Shown: piece after piece, positions 1-4,567 of the stretch
Layout: every line of letters begins with the position of its first letter
Position numbering within the stretch: position 1 is the stretch's first letter
DNA from: Lysobacteraceae bacterium UBA6001
GTDB taxonomy: Bacteria > Pseudomonadota > Gammaproteobacteria > Xanthomonadales > Xanthomonadaceae
Direction: 5' to 3'
Assembly (NCBI GenBank): GCA_002429615.1
Contig: DJAN01000088.1
Coordinates: 1 to 6,169, forward strand
DNA: 6,169 nucleotides
The notes under the pieces: generated by a model
Database searches by the model: none
Seen by the model: the letters and a program-made list of their open reading frames with translations, nothing else
Told to the model about the DNA's origin: nothing
Made by a program: the position numbers and the translations under genes

Positions 1-608
1 CTGGTGCGCGGGGCGACCTTGTCGGTCGCAGCGTCCAGCGTCGCGGTGGTCACCGCCACGCCCTGCGCGATCGGCGCGGACAGCCCGTCGCGCAGCGACT
101 CGGGCAGATCATTGAGGGTGACGGTCAGGCCGAGGTCGGCCGCGGCGCGCACCGCCGCGACCTGGGCGCGCACGCTGGCATCGCTCTGCAGCGTCGCGCC
201 ATGTACCGCGGAATCAAGAGACGCCGCCAACGTCGCCGGCCGAGGGGGCGCAGCGGCCGACGACGAAGGCGACGTCGTGGAACCCGGGGAAACCGTCGGC
301 GCGTAACCGACGTCGATGCGTACGCGCGCGGGGGACGGCGCGGCGAGTTGCACATCGACGCCGCTCGACACCGAGGGCGTGTACTTGTCGGCAATGCTCA
401 GCAGCTCGTCCAGGCGCGGATCGCTGGCGCGGGCGCTTCCGGCCCAGCTGCCGAGCAGGCCCAGCGTGAGCAGCAACGGCGGCGTCATCCAGCTGCGCCG
501 TGCGTCGTGCGTGGTGGAATGGCGCTTGCCCTGCGTGGTCGCCAATTCGGACACGACGACGAAGGCATTCAGGGTGTGGTTCCACACCAACCGATAGATG
601 CGATTCAT
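1..608 (-). CDS. ESPR-containing large surface/secreted protein (adhesin- or autotransporter-like), N-terminal part only
   Basis: A minus-strand frame open from an ATG at 608-606 to the window edge gives 202 complete codons; the rest lies outside. Residues 1-24 begin MNRIYRLVWN and continue through VVSELAT, which matches the extended signal peptide region (ESPR) that precedes the ordinary signal peptide in many type V-secreted proteins (autotransporters, two-partner secretion exoproteins, trimeric adhesins). A basic stretch (28-38) and a hydrophobic core (about 43-57) follow, with a likely signal peptidase cut after SARA at residue 61. The mature start is followed by a Ser/Pro/Thr/Ala-rich linker (about 105-127) and Ala-rich, probably helical sequence (about 128-200). 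No passenger or beta-barrel domain is visible yet, so the subclass cannot be named. The start is supported by AAGGGAG at 621-615, six bases upstream of the ATG. The gene lies 178 bp downstream of the AraC-type gene on the same strand. ESPR recognition is strong; adhesin function is inferred. Confidence 0.85.
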   Translation of the reverse strand, partial: MNRIYRLVWNHTLNAFVVVSELATTQGKRHSTTHDARRSWMTPPLLLTLGLLGSWAGSARASDPRLDELLSIADKYTPSVSSGVDVQLAAPSPARVRIDVGYAPTVSPGSTTSPSSSAAAPPRPATLAASLDSAVHGATLQSDASVRAQVAAVRAAADLGLTVTLNDLPESLRDGLSAPIAQGVAVTTATLDAATDKVAPRT

Positions 609-614
609 GATGCG

Positions 615-621
615 CTCCCTT
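615..621 (-). promoter_or_regulatory. Ribosome binding site of the ESPR protein gene
   Basis: On the minus strand this reads AAGGGAG and sits six bases before the ATG at 608. It fixes the start of the ESPR protein, which the conserved MNRIYR N-terminus also supports. Confidence 0.75.
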
Positions 622-630
622 GGATGCGGT

Positions 631-649
631 GGCATCGCACCCCGATGCC
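631..649 (-). repeat. Hairpin in the presumed 5' leader of the ESPR protein gene
   Basis: GGCATCG (631-637) and CGATGCC (643-649) form a perfect 7-bp inverted repeat with a 5-base loop. It lies about 10 bases upstream of the ribosome binding site of the ESPR gene. It could fold in the leader mRNA or act as a DNA dyad. No T-run follows it on the minus strand, so it does not look like an intrinsic terminator. Confidence 0.4.
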
Positions 650-672
650 TTCCGTGGGAGCCATTACGCCTG

Positions 673-686
673 CGCGGCGCGCCGCG
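673..686. repeat. 14-bp perfect palindrome in the ESPR gene upstream region
   Basis: CGCGGCGCGCCGCG is perfectly self-complementary and lies between the 21-bp repeat array and the ESPR start codon. Its GC-only composition makes chance occurrence more likely in such a genome. It could be an operator; it has no loop for a good RNA hairpin. TTTT follows on the plus strand, but no plus-strand gene ends here. Confidence 0.3.
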
Positions 687-695
687 TTTTACCCC

Positions 696-779
696 ATTCC
701 GGCAGCGGATTCCGCCAAACCGGCAAAGTGTTGGGGAATTCCGGCAAGCGGATGCACATTTGCGGCAAGCGTGCCGAAT
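696..779 (-). repeat. Four direct repeats phased at exactly 21 bp, upstream of the ESPR protein gene (candidate AraC-type operator array)
   Basis: On the plus strand the cores are CCGGCAG (699-705), CCGGCAA (720-726), CCGGCAA (741-747) and GCGGCAA (762-768), each starting 21 bp after the last. Read toward the ESPR gene the core is TTGCCGG or a near variant. Units 1 and 3 share more: ATTCCGGCA, then GCGGAT. Units 3 and 4 share CGGCAAGCG. Twenty-one bp is two helical turns, so all cores lie on one face of the DNA. It is also the centre-to-centre spacing of the AraC half-sites I1 and I2. Position between an AraC-family gene and its same-strand neighbour fits an activator array for the ESPR gene. 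The repeats are direct observation; the binding protein is inferred. Plasmid-type iterons are an alternative, but nothing else here suggests an origin. Confidence 0.6.
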
Positions 780-788
780 CCGTGCATC
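751..788. repeat. Nested inverted repeat over the 3' end of the AraC-type gene
   Basis: Outer arms GATGCAC (751-757) and GTGCATC (782-788) are a perfect 7-bp inverted repeat. Inside them CGGCA (763-767) and TGCCG (772-776) pair around a 4-base loop. The structure overlaps the regulator's stop codon (789-787) and units 3 and 4 of the 21-bp array. It could be a weak terminator or a stabilising 3' hairpin for the regulator mRNA, but no U-run follows on the minus strand. It may equally be a by-product of protein-binding half-sites. Confidence 0.4.
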
Positions 789-1764
789 ACACGGTTTCCT
801 GCACCCCGGATCGACGCATCAATGTGTCGCGCGGCAGCTCGCCGAACACGCGGCGATAGTTCTCCGCGAAACGCGACAGATCCCACAGGCCGCAGCTCAG
901 CGCAATCGCCTTCACCGACTTGCGCCCGGCGTCTGCCGAAGACAGGCCGCGGCAGGCCGCGCATAGCCGCAACATGGATAGATAGCGGTTCGGCGAGATG
1001 CCTAGCAGGTCGTCGAACGCATAGCGCAATGCGCGCTCGCTAACGCCGGCGGCATCGCAAATTTCATTCATGTAGATGTTGTGGCGAAGGTTCATCCGCA
1101 TGAACTCTTCGGCGCGGCGCAGGATCATGTAGTGCGTGCGTCGACCGCGCCCACCGACCGCGCGGTCGAAGTGGCTGGCGTCGAGGATGCAGCGAACATG
1201 CTGCTCCAGCACTTCGTCCAGCGACAACCCGCTCATCGCGGCATAGCCGCCGGAGATGCGTTGTTCGAGTTCGCCATAGTAACGGCGCAGCGGGTGATCC
1301 GATGGCAGATGCAGATGGGCGCTGGCCTGTCCCGGCGCGGCGATGTCGCCCAGGTGCAGCTCGCTGAATTTCTGCCGCAGCCGTTTGTAGGGAACCATCA
1401 CCAGGGTGATCCAGCTGTCCGCGCTGAGCACGAACTCGCTGATGCCCTCGGGCGTCAACGTCATCAGGCTGCCGTGCGAAAGCGGCGCGCCGTGACACCA
1501 GCTGGCCGCCTCGTCGGTACGGTGGATGCAACCGATCATGCACCAGTCCAACGGCAGCATGAAGCGACCGCGCCCGGTGAAGCCGGTTTTGATCGTGCAG
1601 AACAATGCCTCGTCGTGGACGACGCTATGCACGGAGGCCCTAGGCCCATTTCCATCCAGCAGTACCAGCTCCACATCGCACACGCGCAACAGACCCGACA
1701 GATTCACCAGGTCGAATGTGCAGAGCTGGGCACCGTCGGCACCCCCCATAACCAGCCCCCCCAT
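787..1764 (-). CDS. AraC-family transcriptional regulator
   Basis: A 325-residue protein with a C-terminal AraC/XylS DNA-binding domain. The first helix-turn-helix is about residues 230-262 (EICDAAGVSERALRYAF, then the family-typical GISPNRYL). The linker helix follows (about 261-273). The second helix-turn-helix is about 283-313 (IALSCGLWDLSRFAENYRRVFGELP), with the conserved GF/GL...F...Y...FG pattern. The N-terminal 200 residues should be the sensing or dimerisation part; I do not recognise a ligand family. The protein has 11 cysteines, including C75/C79 and C268/C271, the latter pair in the linker helix. The ATG at 1764 is chosen because AAGGAG (1774-1769) lies four bases upstream; the next in-frame ATG (1749) is about 19 bases away from it. 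The coding start has runs of seven and six G. It is divergent from the Tad operon and upstream of the ESPR gene on its own strand, so either or both are plausible targets. Confidence 0.9.
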   Translation of the reverse strand: MGGLVMGGADGAQLCTFDLVNLSGLLRVCDVELVLLDGNGPRASVHSVVHDEALFCTIKTGFTGRGRFMLPLDWCMIGCIHRTDEAASWCHGAPLSHGSLMTLTPEGISEFVLSADSWITLVMVPYKRLRQKFSELHLGDIAAPGQASAHLHLPSDHPLRRYYGELEQRISGGYAAMSGLSLDEVLEQHVRCILDASHFDRAVGGRGRRTHYMILRRAEEFMRMNLRHNIYMNEICDAAGVSERALRYAFDDLLGISPNRYLSMLRLCAACRGLSSADAGRKSVKAIALSCGLWDLSRFAENYRRVFGELPRDTLMRRSGVQETV

Positions 1765-1768
1765 TTCT

Positions 1769-1774
1769 CTCCTT
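1769..1774 (-). promoter_or_regulatory. Ribosome binding site of the AraC-type gene
   Basis: Minus strand AAGGAG, four bases before the ATG at 1764. The spacing is short but it is much better placed than for the second in-frame ATG at 1749. Confidence 0.6.
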
Positions 1775-1782
1775 AAATGGCA

Positions 1783-1856
1783 CGGTGGTCGCGCCCACTG
1801 TGACTTTTCCTTTTTTTATTTCCGGGCTGCATCAAGTGTCTTGCCCGCGACCACCG
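1783..1856 (-). repeat. 11-bp perfect inverted repeat with 52-bp spacer upstream of the AraC-type gene
   Basis: CGGTGGTCGCG (1783-1793) and CGCGACCACCG (1846-1856) are exact reverse complements. The near arm ends eight bases upstream of the regulator's ribosome binding site. The enclosed 52 bases include a run of seven T (A-rich in the regulator transcript). It may be a long-loop leader RNA structure or a pair of protein-binding sites, possibly autoregulatory. Confidence 0.5.
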
Positions 1857-1995
1857 CATCGGCAACTGCGGCCATAACTTAATGTTCGCGGCGGGAGCAT
1901 GCGTGAAGGAACTTTGAAATTTCATCCCCCGCGCCGCGTATTTAACCACGTGGAAAATTGTTCCGTGATTAAACGCACAAATCACCCGCGTGTCG

Positions 1996-2029
1996 TGCCG
2001 ATTTTGCATATTGCTTCTGCCGATTTTGC
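1996..2029 (+). repeat. Pair of identical 12-bp direct repeats upstream of flp
   Basis: TGCCGATTTTGC occurs exactly at 1996-2007 and at 2018-2029, a 22-bp period (about two helical turns). The TGCCG core is the same as in the 21-bp array ahead of the ESPR gene, and in both places it reads toward the downstream gene. A tandem binding site for the AraC-type regulator or another activator of the Tad operon is a reasonable inference. Confidence 0.5.
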
Positions 2030-2031
2030 GC

Positions 2032-2048
2032 ATCTCCAGATTGGAGAT
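2032..2048. repeat. 17-bp dyad (7-bp arms, 3-bp centre) upstream of flp
   Basis: ATCTCCA (2032-2038), centre GAT, then TGGAGAT (2042-2048): perfect arms. It begins two bases after the second 12-bp direct repeat. The size and symmetry suit an operator for a dimeric regulator. There is no T-run after it, so a terminator is unlikely. Confidence 0.4.
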
Positions 2049-2067
2049 TCCCAGAGCATGACCGTTA

Positions 2068-2086
2068 TCGAGGACAGAAGCCTCGA
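2068..2086. repeat. Small inverted repeat in the flp upstream region
   Basis: TCGAGG (2068-2073) and CCTCGA (2081-2086) are perfect 6-bp arms around a 7-base loop. It could be part of the flp leader structure or another binding site; short enough to arise by chance. Confidence 0.25.
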
Positions 2087-2197
2087 AGCAGTACAGGGGA
2101 GCGCAATGGAAAGCACGGGGGCCACTATTCAGGTGGAAAACATTCACCCTACGGGTGCGTGTGCTCGCTGCCGACATGTCTCTCCTTCCCGTAGCAC

Positions 2198-2230
2198 GCG
2201 CCGGGCGGCAACGCCCTGTCCGGCTGGCGC
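2198..2230 (+). promoter_or_regulatory. GC-rich structured leader just upstream of flp
   Basis: An inner hairpin GGGCG (2203-2207), loop GCAA, CGCCC (2212-2216) is enclosed by GCGCC (2198-2202) and GGCGC (2226-2230). The loop is of the stable GNRA type. It ends about 26 bases before the flp ribosome binding site. It probably folds in the mRNA and may stabilise or tune flp translation; no ligand class is recognised. Confidence 0.35.
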
Positions 2231-2255
2231 GGCCTTGATCCTGCAGGGCATGTGC

Positions 2256-2261
2256 AAGGAG
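2256..2261 (+). promoter_or_regulatory. Ribosome binding site of flp
   Basis: AAGGAG eight bases before the ATG at 2270. It decides the start: an in-frame GTG at 2252 lies upstream of this site and would add six residues not typical of Flp leaders. GGAG (2258-2261) can also pair with CTCC (2265-2268) in the spacer, a possible weak self-occlusion. Confidence 0.8.
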
Positions 2262-2269
2262 AAACTCCC

Positions 2270-2467
2270 ATGATTCGTTCGATCCAGCGCTTCCTGCGCG
2301 AAGAAGACGGCGTCACCGCCCTGGAATACGGCCTGCTGGCCGCCATCGTCGCCGGCGCCCTGATGATCTTCGCCGCGCCGGCGATCCAGTCGTTCTTCAA
2401 GAAGCTGTTCGAGACCTTGTCCACGGCCATCGACGATGCCGGCAAGGACACGACCGCGAGCAGCTGA
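2270..2467 (+). CDS. flp: Flp family type IVb pilin, major subunit of the Tad pilus
   Basis: A 65-residue prepilin, normal size for Flp. The short basic leader (MIRSIQRFLREEDG, residues 1-14) ends in the glycine at the prepilin peptidase site. After it come V15, the essential glutamate E19 at mature position 5 and Y20, within VTALEYGLLAAIVAGALM; the Glu-Tyr pair defines the Flp subfamily. The hydrophobic helix is about residues 15-38, followed by a short amphipathic and polar tail ending in KDTTASS. The mature pilin is about 51 residues and would assemble into bundled adhesive pili. It is the first gene of the operon, 24 bases ahead of cpaA, with the best ribosome binding site in the cluster, which suits its need for high expression. 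No second flp copy is in the window. Confidence 0.95.
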   Translation: MIRSIQRFLREEDGVTALEYGLLAAIVAGALMIFAAPAIQSFFKKLFETLSTAIDDAGKDTTASS

Positions 2468-2491
2468 CCCAGCGCCCACCGACGCCGTCCC

Positions 2492-3028
2492 ATGGATACG
2501 CCGACCACCCTGCTTGCCTGCGCGCTGTGCGTACAGGTCGCCGCGAGCGACCTGTATGCGCGGCGGGTGTCCAACCTCGCCTTGATGACAGCGCTCGCCA
2601 TCCTGGCCGCGCTGCTGTGCTGGCAGGGCGTGGATGCGGCGCGCTGGGGCGCGGCGGGACTGGGTCTGTTGTGCGCGGCGGTGCTGCTGCCCTGCTACGC
2701 CATCGGCTGGATGGGCGCCGGCGACGTGAAATTCTTCGCGGTGCTCGGTGCGCTGCTGGGGGGCCCGGGCCCACTGCTGCCGGTGTGGATCATCGCCAGC
2801 CTGATGGCAGGCCTGCACGCCATGACGGTGCTGTACGCCCCCGCCATCACTTCCCGTTTCCCGCTGGGCCTGCGCTTCGCCCTGGAGAATTCGCACGCCC
2901 GCTTGCAGGCCTGGCCGGCCCACCAGCGCATGCTGGCGGCGCGGCGCGGACGTCGCGGCATTCCGTATGCCGCCTACCTGTCCCTGGCCACGGTGCTGTT
3001 GCTGCTGTCCGGAGGGCCCGGCGCATGA
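2492..3028 (+). CDS. cpaA: Prepilin peptidase of the Tad system (A24 family, CpaA/TadV)
   Basis: A 178-residue, strongly hydrophobic protein with multiple membrane helices, the short form of the type IV prepilin peptidase without the N-terminal methylase domain. The two aspartates expected for this aspartic protease are visible: D20 in SDLYARRVSN and D78 in the GxGD motif (MGAGDVKFF). It should cleave the leaders of Flp and TadE after glycine at the inner membrane. No clear Shine-Dalgarno precedes the ATG at 2492, so translation may depend on coupling with flp. Its stop codon overlaps the tadE start (ATGA). A conserved-looking GIPYAAYL segment lies near the C-terminus (156-163), before the last membrane helix. 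Confidence 0.92.
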   Translation: MDTPTTLLACALCVQVAASDLYARRVSNLALMTALAILAALLCWQGVDAARWGAAGLGLLCAAVLLPCYAIGWMGAGDVKFFAVLGALLGGPGPLLPVWIIASLMAGLHAMTVLYAPAITSRFPLGLRFALENSHARLQAWPAHQRMLAARRGRRGIPYAAYLSLATVLLLLSGGPGA

Positions 3029-3501
3029 ACCGCGTGATCACTCCGCCGCGCCGCATGCGTGGCGTCGTCAGTCTCGAATATGCCCTGCTCCTGCTGCTCG
3101 GCATCCTGCCCCTCATCCTCGCCACGTTCAGCGGCGTGCTGATCTTCGCCGCACAGCAATCGCTGAGCCTGGCCGCCGCCGAAGGCGCACGTGCCTCGCT
3201 GCGTTACGGCACCGCGGCCGAACGCCGCGCGGCGGCCTGCGTGGCCGCGCGCGAATCGATGGACTGGCTGCTCGACTATGCGCGGCAGAGTCCGGACTGC
3301 AGCAACGCGGCGGCATCGCCGATCAGCGTGTCACAGCCCTTCGCCTGCGTCGGCAGCGCCGACCGTCAGTGCATGCGCGTGACCGTGAGTTACGACTACG
3401 ACGACCACCCCTTCATTCCCGGCACCGGCGCGCTGTACGGCTGGACCATCGGCACGCCCCTGAGCAGCGCCGCCACGGCGCAGCTGGACCTGGGCGAGTA
3501 A
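3025..3501 (+). CDS. tadE: TadE-family pseudopilin
   Basis: A 158-residue protein. After a basic leader, RMRG (10-13) is followed by VVSLEYALLLLLG and a hydrophobic helix to about residue 43, then AAEGARASLRYG, in keeping with TadE-like proteins. G13, E18 (position 5 after cleavage) and Y19 copy the Flp processing site, so CpaA is the likely protease. The rest is periplasmic and has four cysteines (C72, C92, C108, C116), which could form disulfides. The ATG at 3025 overlaps the cpaA stop by ATGA and is preceded by GGAGGG (3011-3016) at eight bases. TadE and TadF are minor pilins required for pilus assembly in other Tad systems. TadE versus another TadE-like minor pilin cannot be settled by eye. 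Confidence 0.85.
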   Translation: MNRVITPPRRMRGVVSLEYALLLLLGILPLILATFSGVLIFAAQQSLSLAAAEGARASLRYGTAAERRAAACVAARESMDWLLDYARQSPDCSNAAASPISVSQPFACVGSADRQCMRVTVSYDYDDHPFIPGTGALYGWTIGTPLSSAATAQLDLGE

Positions 3502-3518
3502 TCCTACGGAGCGCATTC

Positions 3519-4550
3519 ATGCAGAAAGCCACCCGCTTTGCCGCCTTGCTGCTGGTCGCCTTCGCGGTGCTGCTGCTGCTGCTGGCAGTGGTGCTGGGCA
3601 TGCGTGGCCGCTCGCAGACGGCATCGACGCCAGCCCTGTCGATCGCGCCGGTGCCGAAGCACACCCAGGTCCTGGTGGCCGCGCGCGACCTGCCCGCCGG
3701 CGAACCACTCGACGCCAACGACCTGCGCGTGGCCGAGGTCGACCGGATGCCGCCGGGCAGCTATGCCGAACCGACCGCGCTGGTCGGCAAGATCCTTTCC
3801 TCGCCGGTCGCCGCCGATACGGTGATCACCGCCAACGTGCTCGCGCATGGACTGGCACTGGAGCTGCAGCCGGGCGAGCGTGCGATCGCGGTGCCGGTGG
3901 ATGAGCTGGCCGGCGCCGGCAACCGCATCGTGCCGGGCGACTACGTTGACGTATTCATGAACCTGCGCGCGCGCAACCGCGACCGCGACGACGACGACAG
4001 CCAGAACCGCCTGCTGCTGTCGCGCCTGCGCGTGCTCAGCTACGGCGCCCAGGACCTGGGGCAGGCACCGGCACCGCAGGCCGACGAGGATGGCAACGAC
4101 AGTTCCGGCGGCAATGCGCGCGCCGGATCCATCGCCTCGCGCGAGAGCGGCGGCGCGTCCACCGCCAGCCCGCAGGCGGCACGCAGCGCGGTGCTGGCCG
4201 TGCCGGTCGCGCAGGCCAACCGCCTGCTGCTGGCCGCGCAGGGCGGCAAGCTGTTCCTGGCGCTGCGCCATCCGTCCGACAACGGCAATCCCGACGAAAC
4301 GCTGTTCCCGCGCCCGCGCAACGTGCTCAAGCCGCGCCTGGATCTGAGCCCGGAGCGCCGCGATGCGGTCGCCACGCCGGAGAACGACGCCTATGCCGGC
4401 CTCGACGCCGGCGCCCTCGCCGGCCGCGACGGCGCGCCCACGCCGCCCGTGCGCGACAACAACGCGCGTGCCCAGCCGCCCCGACGCACTGCCCCACCGC
4501 CGCTGGAGATCATCCGCGGCACCCAGGGCGGCACGCTTTCTCCCCCGTAA
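3519..4550 (+). CDS. cpaB: Flp pilus assembly protein CpaB (RcpC)
   Basis: A 343-residue protein, typical length. One N-terminal membrane helix or uncleaved signal (about 7-27) is followed by a SAF domain (about 48-110: VLVAARDLPAGEPL through GKILSSPVAADTVI). Next comes the RcpC/CpaB domain (about 115-250: LQPGERAIAVPVDEL, IVPGDYVDVF, then VLAVPVAQANRLLLAAQGGKLFLALRHP). The end is Pro/Arg-rich and closes with a EIIRGTQGG segment like other CpaB proteins. It acts in the periplasm next to the CpaC secretin and is thought to link it to the inner-membrane complex. Between the two halves of the RcpC domain sit an acidic RDRDDDD run (154-160) and a low-complexity Gly/Ser/Ala stretch (about 182-222). 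The ATG at 3519 has GGAG (3508-3511) seven bases upstream. Confidence 0.92.
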   Translation: MQKATRFAALLLVAFAVLLLLLAVVLGMRGRSQTASTPALSIAPVPKHTQVLVAARDLPAGEPLDANDLRVAEVDRMPPGSYAEPTALVGKILSSPVAADTVITANVLAHGLALELQPGERAIAVPVDELAGAGNRIVPGDYVDVFMNLRARNRDRDDDDSQNRLLLSRLRVLSYGAQDLGQAPAPQADEDGNDSSGGNARAGSIASRESGGASTASPQAARSAVLAVPVAQANRLLLAAQGGKLFLALRHPSDNGNPDETLFPRPRNVLKPRLDLSPERRDAVATPENDAYAGLDAGALAGRDGAPTPPVRDNNARAQPPRRTAPPPLEIIRGTQGGTLSPP

Positions 4551-4567
4551 CCCTGCGCGAATCCCAC

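Larger units (their letters stand above)
1765..2269. promoter_or_regulatory. Divergent intergenic control region between the AraC-type gene and the Tad operon
   Basis: About 505 bp with no convincing gene on either strand and clearly more A and T than the flanking coding DNA, as expected for promoters. It must drive the regulator leftward and flp rightward. Seen inside it: an 11-bp inverted repeat (1783-1856), a T-rich stretch (1805-1822), a 12-bp direct repeat pair (1996-2029), a 17-bp dyad (2032-2048), a small hairpin (2068-2086) and a GC-rich structured stretch (2198-2230). A weak sigma70-like pair, TTGAAA (1914-1919) and TATTTA (1939-1944), has a 19-bp spacer. I see no strong consensus promoter in either direction, which is compatible with activator-dependent transcription. 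Confidence 0.6.

Noticed and set aside
673..690. GC palindrome followed by TTTT as a plus-strand terminator
   Set aside because: A perfect palindrome without loop folds poorly, the T-run is short, and no plus-strand gene ends here.
201..1043. Long plus-strand frame across the ESPR and AraC-type genes
   Set aside because: Arg-rich composition without any domain, antisense to two genes with clear family signatures.
1777..1792. Sigma54-like element TGGCAC with GC 10 bases after the GG
   Set aside because: The -12 part reads TCGC instead of TTGC, it overlaps an inverted-repeat arm, and it would leave a leader of over 450 bases before flp. Too weak to call.
1773..2177. Open frame of 134 codons on the minus strand in the intergenic region
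   Set aside because: No family resemblance. It runs over the regulator's ribosome binding site, leader and the flp control elements.
2252..2269. GTG start for flp, six residues upstream
   Set aside because: The Shine-Dalgarno lies after this GTG. The ATG at 2270 has correct spacing and gives a typical Flp leader.
1899..2273. Open frame of 124 codons on the plus strand ending in a start-stop overlap with flp
   Set aside because: The predicted protein has no recognisable domain and an erratic composition. It covers the repeats and dyads of the control region, and it has no good ribosome binding site. A chance frame is more likely.
2758..2772. G-run and 12-bp GGGCCC-type palindrome inside cpaA
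   Set aside because: It is explained by Gly-Pro-Gly-Pro codons in a GC-rich gene; the frame is intact on both sides.
3567..3583. CTG trinucleotide repeat in cpaB
   Set aside because: It encodes leucines of the membrane helix and is short; common in GC-rich genes.
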